From contig CM057151.1 in the NCBI GenBank assembly GCA_029962745.1, forward strand, positions 9,177,142 through 9,241,141: a stretch of DNA of 64,000 nucleotides. Direction: 5' to 3'. This stretch comes from Echinometra lucunter. Its lineage: Eukaryota > Echinodermata > Echinoidea > Camarodonta > Echinometridae. A program made the position numbers and the translations under genes. The notes under the pieces were generated by a model. It was not told where the DNA came from. It saw only the letters and a program-made list of their open reading frames with translations, and ran no database searches. Below are positions 34,101-45,575 of this stretch, piece after piece (within the stretch, counting starts at the first letter, position 1; each line of letters opens with the position of its first letter).

Positions 34101-35491
34101 ACGTAGCGGACAACTAGCCAACTAGCGGCAATCTTAGTCAATAAGTTGACTTATGACGGTTTTGAAAAACAGGCCCCAGGTCCTCAAGCCAAAGTTAGGG
34201 GAAACCCCCACTAACTCCTTACGGCCAGTCTTCCCCTGACATATCATATTGCCTATAATAGTTTATGTTAAGGAGAGAGAAAGAAAAAAAAATGCTACTC
34301 TCTTATTTCTGGGGGGGGGGAGGGAAGTGCTGACATGATTTCTGTATTTTAGAATCTCGTTTATAGACATTGTGAGCCATTTGTTCTTAGCCATTTTGAT
34401 GCTGATTTTGGTAGTTTTTTTTAATGTACCTGGTACAGGTCTCATAGTATCATGTGAGGCTTAACACTCAGTTTTTCCTGCATTAACAACTTAAATTCTC
34501 ACACATTTTCAAATGTCTTTCTCCCAAGTTGTCTCTGACTTAATATTCAAGTGACCAATAACATTCTGTTTTATTTCATTTTTCCCTGTTGTAAAAGGTA
34601 TATCATGTTCTTCCAGTTACCATATCTTCCTGAAATCCTGGTCTCAATGGGAGACTACTCCATGATCAAATCAGCCTGTAAGAAGGGACCCACTACAGAT
34701 GAGGATGTGGAAGCCTTCAAGTACTCTATGAGTAGACCAGGTACAAATGCGTTTCAACTCGATAAATATGTTTCTATCACTGCAAAGCTTTCAATTGTCA
34801 CCTTTTTTTTGGGGGGGGGAGGGGGAATAGCTGGTATGAATTTGAGCAATGTCGTTTATATTTTCAGGGAAATTATGTAGGAAATCGGAACTATCAGTAC
34901 AGTAGTCACAGCTTAATGGAGCATGGAGTATACCCTGTTTAACTCCTGATATTTAGCAACCGTATTTTTCGAAAATTATTTCAGGTATAATATAAGATTT
35001 CTTTGTAACCTATCAGAGGTTATTCCAAATTGAGAAATTTATTTAGAAAATTCAGCTGTTAACCAGTATCATTTCCAACTTTGTTGATCAGCCAACCAAT
35101 CGTAGTGTGGATAAGGAGATGTTCTTAGTGTTCTAGATATGTTTTTGGTTTAGTATCAGAGTTAATTTGTCGTGTCAAGGTTATAGCATATTAATTTCTT
35201 ATCTCCATACCCATGATTTTCATGTTCATAGGTCGAGCTACATCATTCCTGAACTATTACCGTGCAGCAATCAGATATCCACTAACAAAGAAACTAGATA
35301 AGATTCAGTGCCCTACACTCCTTATCTGGGGTACAGGGGACTTTGCTCTTCACACAGACAACTCTTATGGAACAGAGAAGTACTGTGATGACCTCACAGT
35401 TGAGCGCATAGAAGGAGGTGATCATTTCATTCAACAAGAGAGGCCAGGAGAAGTGAATGAAATTATGAGAAAGTTTCTCTCTGAACATTAG
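31102..35491 (+). CDS. EPHX4-like epoxide hydrolase, exons 2-6 (first haplotype copy, 5' truncated)
   Basis: Exons are 31102-31226, 32188-32270, 32841-33039, 34598-34740 and 35232-35491 (TAG). The phases (2, 1, 2, 1) join to a continuous 269-residue reading frame matching the alpha/beta-hydrolase part of EPHX3/EPHX4-type epoxide hydrolases. Visible features are the oxyanion motif HGFPE, the nucleophile motif GHDWGG with its Asp, the lid region with FFQLPYLPE and a NYYRAAIRYP segment, the charge-relay Asp in WGTGDFA, and the catalytic His in EGGDHFIQQERP. All catalytic residues are present. Exon 1 (membrane anchor) is missing because this contig starts at 27850, inside the allelic intron 1. 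The intact copy lies at 45576-53065 on the other strand. This copy also carries a pogo-like MITE in the intron before exon 3. I interpret it as an allele, not a second gene. AATAAA follows at 35646. Confidence 0.9.
31468..32157. mobile_element. pogo/Tc1-like MITE, present in one haplotype only
   Basis: The element starts CAGGGAAATCCCGATATAAC and ends with the diverged complement GTTATACCGAGTTTCCCCTG. It is flanked by TA on both sides (31466-31467 and 32158-32159). Several 'ggctataacgag' words repeat inside both ends. The other copy of the locus (near 49165-49180, reverse) has the empty site with a single TA. TAACGAG-type ends plus a TA duplication are typical of pogo-group elements. It is 690 bp with no transposase. 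Confidence 0.85.
32597..32770. mobile_element. Hairpin MITE (GTTTCATAAAGCTGTTCGTAAG type)
   Basis: GGTGTTTCATAAAGCTGTTC, then 'taagttacgcacgactttacg', is mirrored almost perfectly, ending GAACAGCTTTATGAAACACC. The mirror allele is at 48452-48622. Confidence 0.8.
33164..34177. mobile_element. ~1-kb element with GGGGCCTGTTTC ends
   Basis: Starts GGGGCCTGTTTCTGGAAACC and ends with the complement (GTTTTGAAAAACAGGCCCC). Subterminal parts also pair loosely ('gatcttgctaaaccgtttcatgaa' with 'ttcgtgaaacacgtag...gcaatctta'). It sits between exons 4 and 5 of the EPHX4-like gene. The allelic copy is at 47043-48058. No ORF is supported. Confidence 0.6.
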
Positions 35492-35837
35492 ATGTCATAT
35501 GATATACATGTATCCTTATTCAATCTAGACAATCATATCTGTCAACAGGGCATGAACTTTTAAACTTAAAACACATGCAACATGTCAGTGTCATTTATAA
35601 TTTGCATGAAAATCTGAGGTTGTGAGCTTTGTTTTTCAACATGACAATAAATGGCTAAGGTCATCCTGTAATCAAAGATTACTAGATGTGGGGTGTCTCA
35701 GAAATATGCAACAAAAATTTGATTAGTAATATTTCAAATATTATGTTGCCATCCCCAATAACATTCTGTAAGTAGTATGATATCAGTCTCTTTTAACCTT
35801 CGTGTAAATTTCACTAGAATCTAGGACTAAACTGCAT

Positions 35838-37215
35838 AGTTATGATTGTTTTTGTAAAATGTAGCATTTTTATGCCTCCGCCCACCATAGATGGTGCCAG
35901 AGGCATTATGTTTTTGGGTCGTCCATCTGTCTGTCCGTCCGTCCGTCCGTCCGCCCGTCCGTCCCGTTTTCGTTCTCGCGATAACTTAAGAACCGTTTGA
36001 TGGATCAACTTCAAACTTAGCTCGTGTATGCATATGGGAGGGACAATGATCTGATTAGATTTTGGGGTCTCAAGGTCAAAGGTCAAAGGTCATAGAGGTC
36101 ATTATGTACATAAAAATGGTTCTTTCTCGTGATAACTCAATAACCAATTGACGAATCAACTTCAGACTTGGCTCATGTATTCATATGGGAGGGACAATGA
36201 TCTGATTAGATTTTGGGGTCGCAAGGTCAAAGTTCAAAGGTCATAGAAGTCATTATATACATGAAACTTATTCTTGCGATTTAATCAACAACTCTGTGAC
36301 GGTTCAACTTCATACTTGGCTCTTGTATGCATATGGAAAGGGCAATGGTCTCATTAGATTTGGAGGTCACAAGTTCATAGGTCAAGGTCAAAAAAGACTT
36401 TGTAAAAATGAAAATAAATCAACATGAATGTGCTATATATTTCCGATCTGGCAATGGCGGAGGCATCGCGCGGTCGAGGATTCATCTAGTTTTAAATGTT
36501 ACAAGGAGAGGGCACTGAATAAGTGCAGTGCACAATAAGAAATTTAAATGTTGCTTCTAAATTTCACAACAAAGCTTTCTAATGAAATTATTCTAACTTA
36601 TGATTTCTTGTTAAAATCATCAAATGAACTCAATTTAGATTCATACTTCCATTGTGAAATAGTATGCATTCAAAATATCTTTTAAGTTTAAAAAGCAAAA
36701 CAAATTGTTTGAGAAGTTTTTGTTGTTCCTTATGATTTCCTCATTTGATATATATTTCAGTCATGATGGCATTAATAATGAACTGGGAGAAACAACCAAA
36801 CATTAATGTTCTAACTGAAAAATGAAAATTTCTACTTACCTGCTTCTAATACTTATTTCAAGTTAAGCAGATAACACCCACCACTGGTTTCTTTATAGCC
36901 ATTCTTATAAGATATATGAACATTACATAATATGTCCTCTAGGTTCCTTCCCATATTGATAACATTTGATATGTTCATTCTTCCTATGTAAACAAAGATA
37001 CTGAAGACAGTAAATAAATTAAATGTTTGTCTAAATGACACAAATATTGATGTTTAATACCTGTGTATTAACAAGAATTGAAGTTAAATGAGAGGTTTGA
37101 CACAAATATTTTGGCGATCGACAGATATCCATTCATTTTGGACTAATGCATTTAAGGCACTCTGTTTGTAACATTTGAAAATGCTACATTTTACAAAAAC
37201 AGTCATAATAACTTT
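35838..37215. mobile_element. Inverted-repeat element interrupted by a helentron-like insertion
   Basis: Left end 'gttatgattgtttttgtaaa...gtagcatttt' (35838-35870) is mirrored at about 37165-37210 ('aaaatgctacattttacaaa...'). The left repeat resumes at 36490 with 'aaatgttacaa', matching the right repeat, so the sequence between is a later insertion. It lies 3' of the EPHX4-like stop codon. Confidence 0.55.
35867..36489. mobile_element. Helentron-associated (HINE-like) element with internal tandem repeats
   Basis: The element begins ATGCCTCCGCCCACC and ends GGCGGAGGCAT, then a GC-rich stem remnant (complete in the other copy: CGACCGCGCGTGGTCG) about 10 nt before a terminal CTAG|T. It contains three tandem units of about 120-130 bp with 'aacttcaaacttagctcgtg', 'gggagggacaatgatctgat' and AGGTCAAAGGTCA words. 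A 3' hairpin before CTAG and internal tandem repeats suggest a non-autonomous helentron. The allele at about 44443-45224 has four units. Confidence 0.5.
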
Positions 37216-38030
37216 GTACGTTTTGCTTAGATCCTTATAAAATTTGCATAAAGATTTGTAGATACTGCAATCACTGAGAATGGTGGCCTACTTTTTAAGA
37301 CATTACAATCTAAAATCCTGTCACATTTTTTCCGAGACACCATGTATAGCTACATCTTTCCGTCCATGCAAAATTGCTGATATTCCTGATGAGTTAGAAA
37401 ATATCATTAGATGCCCACATTCATACCAAAGAAATACAAGTTGCCAAATTGCAATGAAATTGGGCAATGATACTAGTAGATAAGTGAGAATAAATCTCTT
37501 GAAATAGAATTTGTATGTATTTGTCTGTATGGTTGATATTTATTTTGATCAATACCTCTATCTCCAGGAGCACATTGCTTTAAAAAGAGGTTAGGGTCCC
37601 AAATAATGATAATTTAACAAAACGGGGGGGGGGGGGGGGGGGGGGTGCATTCCTCTCTGTTCGAATAAGCAGTTGCAGTTTCTAAACTACCACTAGTTTT
37701 CGTGTATATGTCTTGGGGTGGAAGATGGCAATTTCAGTAGCCCTTCTCTTTACACTGGCTTGTATGCCTATGGATTAGACCTAAAACTGGATTTATACAG
37801 TTTAATGAAAAGTATTACATTGCATATATTCTCATAGCCTTGAAAGGATAAAGAACTCTTAAAAGCATCATTTATGATGATTCTTATTGTAATTTTCATA
37901 TTGATTTACTGGTTTTCTAATTACTAAGTTCGAATGGATTTGCATATAAAGGAAACTTGAATTAACGTGATGTATATATGGCTGAAATGATATGTGAGCG
38001 TGTGACTAAAAGTTGAAATTTAAAGTACTA

Positions 38031-38276
38031 TGGAGGTACAGTGGTTCATTTACTTGACTCTCAATCTAAGGGTTGAGGGTTCGAATCCCAGCCCGACACT
38101 AACGTCCTTTGGCAAGACATTAATCCACTTACACCAGGGTGTAAATGGGTACCTGGCAATTGCTGGGGTAATTCAATGATTGCAGGGCCCTCAGGAAGAA
38201 CAGCGCTCTCCGATGAGGCTTCCCTGGGTAAACAAAATTGTTGTTGTTGTTGTTGTTGTTATTGTTGTTGTTCTTG
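38031..38276 (+). repeat. tRNA-derived SINE with (TTG)n tail
   Basis: The tRNA-like head has box B GGTTCGAATCCC. It is followed by a conserved body ('accagggtgtaaatgggtac', 'cagggccctcaggaagaaca') and a (TTG)n tail at 38238-38276. The allelic copy at 42663-42920 (minus) retains a better box A (TGGTATAGTGG). Confidence 0.75.
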
Positions 38277-38439
38277 GTATTAAATTACTCTAGATTCAGT
38301 ATTTCTTGTTTGATATCATGTGATATCTTACACCTATGGCTTTCAGTGCTGAAGAATCAAGTTAGAATGCACTTATTGATCTGTATGACAATATGATGAT
38401 AATGTAATAGCTATAGTGTCACACTTATACATCCTAAGA

Positions 38440-38595
38440 GATGCTCAAGGTGCCTATCAAGTACTGTTATTACCCTGGCTTTAGCCCAAAGTCCCTAAGG
38501 TGCTGAAAGCACTCGAACAAGTTCCTACCAGGTACCCATGTACTACACCTGGGTGGAGAGTGGCAAATGTAGATTAATTTACATGAATTCATTTA
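38440..38595. repeat. SINE-body fragment (CAGGTACCCA motif)
   Basis: Contains 'ctaccaggtacccatgtact' and 'acctgggtggagagtggcaa', which also occur as 'gccaggtacccactcactaa' and 'acctgggttgagtgtggcaa' at 63055-63100 in the APEH intron. The allelic copy is at 42370-42520. Confidence 0.55.
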
Positions 38596-39776
38596 TGCAA
38601 ATTTAACAAAGGAAATCATAAAGGAGGATGTCACACCATCATGCTCTGATTTTATGACAGTCCTTTATGATTTCATTTATGTTATATTTGCGGAATGTAA
38701 TTATTTTGTTTTTGACAATGCATTGATTACAGTATATTATCTGTTCATTATTTGCATTAATTCACTTTGTGAAGTAAAATGTAAAAAGACCATAAAAAAA
38801 TAAATCGATCAAATCAAATAAAAAAATTCTTGGCATAAGATATTAATGTCTCAGTGTGACCTTAGGTGTGAACCATGTGATTCATAGTCTGTTGACTAAT
38901 CCACAAAACCATAATATCTCTACTGCACAATAACAAGAAAATAAGTATGATCTTAATACAGTCATCAAAATTACAGCAAAGTACAAATGTGTTTGTTGTG
39001 GTTTATGAACTTTATGAAGCTTTTCCCTCTGTAATAGATAATGCAAGAGACTGCACTTTTGAGATGATATGTGTTTGTTTGGGGGAGGGGTTTAGATGTG
39101 AAAGTGATATTGAAGCACCATGCACATCCTGGATGACAGCATTTACACTTTCAGACAGCTGGTCACTGGTCACAGCTGGTCACTACAGGACATCTTAAAT
39201 GATTAAAAGCTGCTAGCTTAAAGAAATTGTTAGGATTACCCAATAAGAAAAATCAGAAAGTACAGAACTTTAGTACATGTATACTGTATAAATATTTGAT
39301 TGCTCTGCTACGTTTCCAAACACAAAATTCACAAGACAAGCATAGACAGAAATCATAAATAACTGCAAACTTATATTCCTACACCTTCACCACTACCCTT
39401 GCAGGAAAATAGTCTAAATTGACCTCGGTATGAATCATTATACCTTCCATTGCTCTCGTTTTACCGCTAAGAGTATTGAATTTCAAAATTGACACTGTAT
39501 ATTTTTACAAATGACTCCCCTTCCTCCCCTCCCCTCCCAAGTCTTAATGAGATCAGAATGGGAAAAATATATGCCTCCATTGACTTTAGATTGCTTTACC
39601 ATCATAACAACAAATGATATGCACAATTTCCTTCTCTTCATGACAGGATATCGTTTTTAAGATTCCTTCCTGTGGTTGTCATCCAGTATAGTAACTTCAG
39701 TTACTACTAAACGTTGCTCCCATCCCACCCTGGCATGAGTGTTCTATATTGGCACTATAATGTGAGATCATGGCTA

Positions 39777-40295
39777 TTAAGGACATGTCTGGACCTTCTC
39801 TTTACCCACTGTATTTTTACGAAGATACACCACCTCATCAAATGCCCGATTGTCATTGTTCGTTCTAGTCCACTCTCCTCTCAAGTTCTTATAGATCAAA
39901 ACGGCAAGTAGTGATGCATCAAAACGATGCCCTGGTAACCGTGCTCCCTTTGGTGAGATGCAACGATACTGGAGAGCGCATTGGAGCATTGGTTGCACGA
40001 TGTTTTCATGTATATATGAGCTGTTGAGATAGAGCTGACGATTTGCTGCTGCATGTGGAGCCATGTCATCTGAATTATAGTATTCTTCCCTGCTAACACC
40101 GAGATTGGCATAGAGCTTGGGATGCGTGAAATAGTACTGATGTTTAATTTCTTCTTTTTTCTTCGGATCAAACGCGTGGAAATGAGTCATGTATCCATGA
40201 TGTTTCAAAGAAATTGGTATGAGGTTCCTCAGCGAAGCTTTCAGACGGATTGACGAATCTCCCCAGAAAATGGCGCCAAACTCCCGCAGGGTTAT
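39777..40295 (-). CDS. Last exon of gene B, placed on the wrong strand
   Basis: On the minus strand the acceptor TTTTGGCACAG is followed by ATAACCCTGCGGGAGTTTGG and an open frame of 172 codons plus stop. It starts in phase 0, which fits the phase-0 end of the exon at 27035-27139. The translation is collinear with the last exon of gene [71 protein letters not shown], ending GKEKVQTCP. Two NxS/T sequons are plausible in the lumen. No other exons of a third gene are visible nearby. Together with the 13-base end overlap of the contigs, this makes it the missing end of gene B. If the assembly were correct, it would be an orphan exon of a third paralogue. Confidence 0.85.
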   Translation of the reverse strand: MTLREFGAIFWGDSSIRLKASLRNLIPISLKHHGYMTHFHAFDPKKKEEIKHQYYFTHPKLYANLGVSREEYYNSDDMAPHAAANRQLYLNSSYIHENIVQPMLQCALQYRCISPKGARLPGHRFDASLLAVLIYKNLRGEWTRTNNDNRAFDEVVYLRKNTVGKEKVQTCP

Positions 40296-40885
40296 CTGTG
40301 CCAAAATGATGCAAGAAAGCAAAACAAGATATTACATTAATGAACTTCAGACATTCAAATATAGAACACGGTCTTTGATATTATTGTGAATGTGTTATCT
40401 TTTTAGAAGGGATTTTACGAAATGAGAGCATTTAATGAAGGATATAAGAAAAGGGGATATCTCGTCTTCTGGTCGCTTCTGTAAAAGTAGTTGAATTACA
40501 AGGACTTTAAATTTATTTATATTGAAATTTTCAAACTAGTTTGATAATCGTCTCTTTCTTCTCTTGTCCAGGGACATGTCTCAAAATTTGCAACGATTGG
40601 TCATTCTACGGCCAAGGGAAAGCATCTCATTTCCCCTCTCATTTTGGTCAAGCTAGGAAGCTCCAGATAATCCATAAATGAAGAATTTACCTGCAGGAAC
40701 AGGACAATTTTTATTGTATTCTTTATGCCAATCCAGGCTCCAACGAATTCAAACTTTCATTTAATATTTAACATCGCAGCAATTTATTTTTCCTTTTTTT
40801 TATTTTAAAAATTATTTATTTATCATGACTTTCGTCCTGAGTTTAAAACGAGAATGTAATGTCTGATAAACTTTGATTCTTTGTT

Positions 40886-41385
40886 NNNNNNNNNNNNNNN
40901 NNNNNNNNNNNNNNNNNNNNNNNNNNNNNNNNNNNNNNNNNNNNNNNNNNNNNNNNNNNNNNNNNNNNNNNNNNNNNNNNNNNNNNNNNNNNNNNNNNNN
41001 NNNNNNNNNNNNNNNNNNNNNNNNNNNNNNNNNNNNNNNNNNNNNNNNNNNNNNNNNNNNNNNNNNNNNNNNNNNNNNNNNNNNNNNNNNNNNNNNNNNN
41101 NNNNNNNNNNNNNNNNNNNNNNNNNNNNNNNNNNNNNNNNNNNNNNNNNNNNNNNNNNNNNNNNNNNNNNNNNNNNNNNNNNNNNNNNNNNNNNNNNNNN
41201 NNNNNNNNNNNNNNNNNNNNNNNNNNNNNNNNNNNNNNNNNNNNNNNNNNNNNNNNNNNNNNNNNNNNNNNNNNNNNNNNNNNNNNNNNNNNNNNNNNNN
41301 NNNNNNNNNNNNNNNNNNNNNNNNNNNNNNNNNNNNNNNNNNNNNNNNNNNNNNNNNNNNNNNNNNNNNNNNNNNNNNNNNNNNN
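40886..41385. other. Assembly gap, 500 N
   Basis: Exactly 500 N. The flanking bases are inverse copies of one region offset by about 1.3 kb: the sequence starting at 41386 equals the complement of that ending at 39542. Confidence 0.99.
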
Positions 41386-42662
41386 ACTTGGGAGGGGAGG
41401 GGAGGAAGGGGAGTCATTTGTAAAAATATACAGTGTCAATTTTGAAATTCAATACTCTTAGCGGTAAAACGAGGGCAATGGAAGGTATAATTATTCATAC
41501 CGAGGTCAATTTAGACTATTTTCCTGCAAGGGTAGTGGTGAAGGTGTAGGAATATAAGTTTGCAGTTATTTATGATTTCTGTCTATGCTTGTCTTGTGAA
41601 TTTTGTGTTTGGAAATGTAGCAGAGCAATCAAATATTTATACAGTATACATGTACTAAAGTTCTGTACTTTCTGGTTTTTCTTATTGGGTAATCTTAGCA
41701 ATTTCTTTAAGCTAGCAGCTTTTAATCATTTAAGATGTCCTGCAGTGACCAGCTGTGACCAGTGACCAGCTCTGACCAGTGACCAGCTGTCTGAAAGTGT
41801 AAATGCTGTCATCCAGGATGTGCATGGTGCTTCAATATCACTTTCACATCTAAACCCCTCCCCAAACAAACACACATTCATCTCAAAAGTGCAGTCTCTT
41901 GCATTATCTATTACAGAGGGAAAAGCTTCATAAAGTTCATAAACCACAACAAACACATTTGTACTTTGCTGTAATTTTGATTTCTATATTAAGATCATAC
42001 TTGTTATTTTCTTGTTATTGTGCAGTAGAGATATTATGGTTTTGTGGATTAGTCAACAGACTATGAATCACATGGTTCACACCTAAGGTCACACTGAGAC
42101 ATTAATATCTTATGACAAGAATTTTTTACTTGATTTGATCAATTTATTTCTTTATGGTCTTTTTACATTTTACTTCACAAAGTGAATGCAAATACTGAAC
42201 AGATAATATACTGTAATCAATGCATTGTCAAAACAAAATAATTACATTCCGCAAATATAACATAAATGAATCATGAAGGACTGTCATAAAATCACAGCAT
42301 GATGGTGTGACATCCTCCTTTATGATTTCTTTTGTAAAATTTGCATAAATGAATTCATGTAAATTAGTCTACATTTGCCACTCTCCACCCAGGTGTAGTA
42401 CATGGGTACCTGGTAGGAACTTGTTCCAGTGCTTTCAGCACCTTACGGACTTTGGGCTAAAGCCAGGGTAATAACAGTACTTGATAGGCACCTTGAGCAT
42501 CTCTTAGGATGTATAAGTGTGACACTATAGCTATTAAATTAACATCATATTGTCACACATATCAATAAGTGCATTCTAACTTGATTCTTCAGCACTGAAA
42601 GCCATAGGTGTAAGATATCACATGATATCAAACAAGAAATACTGAATCTAGAGTAATTTAAT

Positions 42663-42680
42663 ACCAAGAACAACAACAAT

Positions 42681-42716
<36 letters not shown>

Positions 42717-42920
42717 AATTTTGTTTACCCAGGGAAGCCTCATTCTTCCTGAGGGCCCTGCAATCATTGAATTACCCCAGCAATTGCCAGGAACCTATTT
42801 ACAACCTGGTGTAAGTGGATTAATTTCTTGCCAAAAGACGTTAGTGTCGGGCTAGGATTCGAACCCTCAACCCTTAGATTGAGAGTCAAGTGAATGAACC
42901 ACTATACCACGGCACCTCCA
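42663..42920 (-). repeat. tRNA-derived SINE with (AAC)n tail, allelic copy
   Basis: Reverse-strand equivalent of the element at 38031-38276. The tail is read as (AAC)n at 42668-42716 on the plus strand. The head reads GGTGCCGTGGTATAGTGG. Confidence 0.75.
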
Positions 42921-44442
42921 TAGTACTTTAAATTTCAACTTTTAGTCACACGCTCACATATTAATTCAGTCATATATACATCATGTTAATTCAAGTTTCC
43001 TTAATATGTAAATCCATTAGAACTTAGTAATTAGAAAACCAGTAAATCAATATGAAAATTAGAATAAGAATCATCATAAATGATGCTTTTAAGAGCTCTT
43101 TATCCTTTCAAGACTATGGGAATATATACAATGTAATACTTTTCATTAAACTGTACAAATCCAGTTCTAGGTCTAATTCAAAGGCATACAAGCCAGTGTA
43201 AAGAGAAGAGCTACTGAAATTGCCATCTTCCACCCCAAGACATATACACAAAATCTAGTGGTAGTTTAGAAACTGCAACTGCTTATTCAAACAGAGAGGA
43301 ATGCACCCCCCCCCCCCCATAAATTATCATTATTTGGGACCCTAACCTCTTTTTTAAGCAATGTGCTCCTGGAGATAGAGGATTGATCAAAATAAATATC
43401 AACCATACAGACAAATACATAAAAATTCTATTTCAAGAGATTTATTCTCACTTATCTACTAGTATCATTGTCCAATTTCATTGCAATTTGGCAACTTGTA
43501 TTTCTTTGGTACGAACGTGGGCATCTAATGATATTTTCTAACTTATCAGGAATATCAGCAATTTTGCGTGGACGGAAAGATCTAGCTATACATGGTGTCT
43601 CAGAAAAAATGTGACAGGATTTTAGATTGGTAATGTCTTAAAAAGTAGGCCACCATTCTCAGTAATTGCAGTATCTACAATCTTTATGCAAATTTTATCA
43701 GGATCTAAGCAAAACGTACAAAGTTATTACGACTGTTTTTGTAAAATGTAGCATTTTCAAATGTTACAAACAGAGTGCCTTAAATTGCATTAGTCCAAAA
43801 TGAATGGATATCTGTCGGTCGCCAAAATATTTTTGTCAAACCTCTCATTTAACTTCAATTCTTGTTAATACACAGGTATTAAACATCAACATCTGTGTCA
43901 TTTAGACAAACATTTAATTTATTTACTGTCTTTAGTATCTTTGTTTACATAGGAAGAATGAATATATCAAATGTTATCAATATGGGAAGGAACCTAGAGG
44001 ACATATTATGTAATGTTCATATATCTTATAAGAATGGCTATAAAGAAACCAGTGGTGGGTGTTATCTGCTTAACTTGAAATAAGTATTAGAAGCAGGTAA
44101 GTAGAAATTTTCATTTTTCAGTAAGAACATCAATGCTTGATTGTTTCTCCCAGTTCATTGTTAATGCCATCATGACTGAAATATAAATCAAATGAGGAAA
44201 TCATAAGGAACAACAAAAACTTCTCAATTTGTTTTGCTTTTTAAACTTAAAAGATATTTTGAATGCATACTATTTCACAATGGAAGTATGAATCTAAATT
44301 GAGTTCATTTGATGATTCTAAGAAGAAATCATAAGTTAGAATAATTTCATTAGAAACCTTTGTTGTGAAATGTAGAAGCAACATTTAAATTTCTTATTGT
44401 GCACTGCACTTATTCAGTGCCCTCTCCTTGTAACATTTAAAA

Positions 44443-45224
44443 CTAAATGAATCCTCGACCACGCGCGGTCGAAATTTATGCCTCCGCCATTGCCAGATCG
44501 GAAATATATAGCACATTCATGTTGATTTATTTTCATTTTTACAATGTCTTTTTTGACCGTGACCTACGAACTTGTGACCTCCAAATCTAATGAGACCATT
44601 GCCCTTTCCATATGCATACAAGAGCCAAGTATGAAGTTGAACCGTCACAGAGTTGTTGATTAAATCGCAAGAACAAGTTTCATGTATATAATGACTTCTA
44701 TGACCTTTGAACTTTGACCTTGTGACCCCAAAATCTAATCAGATCATTGTCCCTCCCATATGAATACATGAGCCAAGTTTGAAGTTGATTCGTCAAATGG
44801 TTGAGTTATCGCGAGAAAGAACCATTTCTATGTACATAATGACCTCTATGACCTTTGACCTTTGACCTTGAGACCTCAAAATCTAATCAGATCATTGCCC
44901 CTCCCATATGCATACATGAGCCAAGTGTGAAGTTGATCCGTCAAATGGTTATTGAGTTATTGCGAGAACGATCCATTGCTATGTACATAATGACCTCTAT
45001 GACCTTTGACCTTTGACCTTGAGACCCAAAAATCTAATCAGATCATTGTCCCTCCCATATGCATACACGAGCTAAATTTGAAGTTGATCCGTCAAACGGT
45101 TCTTAAGTTATCGCGAGAACGAAAACGGGACGGACGAACGGAAGGACGGACGGAAGGACAGACAGATGGACGACCCGAAAACATAATGCCTCTGGCACCA
45201 CCTACGGTGGGCGGAGGCATAAAA
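44443..45224. mobile_element. HINE-like element, four-unit allele
   Basis: This is the mirror of 35867-36489 but about 160 bp longer, because it has one more internal unit (the extra unit is near 44870-45000). The 3' stem CGACCGCGCGTGGTCG is intact here. TGACCTTTGACCT words, the complement of AGGTCAAAGGTCA, occur in each unit. Confidence 0.5.
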
Positions 45225-45575
45225 ATGCTACATTTTACAAAAACAATCATAACTATGCAGTTTAGTCCTAGATTCTAGTGAAATTTACACAAAGGTTAAA
45301 AGAGACTGATATCATACTACTTACAGAATGTTATTGGGGATGGCAACATAATATTTGAAATATTACTAATCAGATTTTTGTTGCATATTTCTGAGACACC
45401 CCACATCTAGTAATCTTTATTGTCATGTTGAAAAACAAAGCTCACAACCTCAGATTTTCATGCAAATTATAAATGACACTGACATGTTGCATGTGTTTTA
45501 AGTTTAAAAGTTCATGCCCTGTTAACAGATATGATTGTCTAGATTGAATAAGGATACATGTATATCATATGACAT

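Noticed and set aside
31102..35491. Second functional epoxide hydrolase gene (true duplication)
   Set aside because: It lacks exon 1, abuts a gap, and differs from the other copy in allele-like ways. It is kept as an allele unless read depth shows otherwise.
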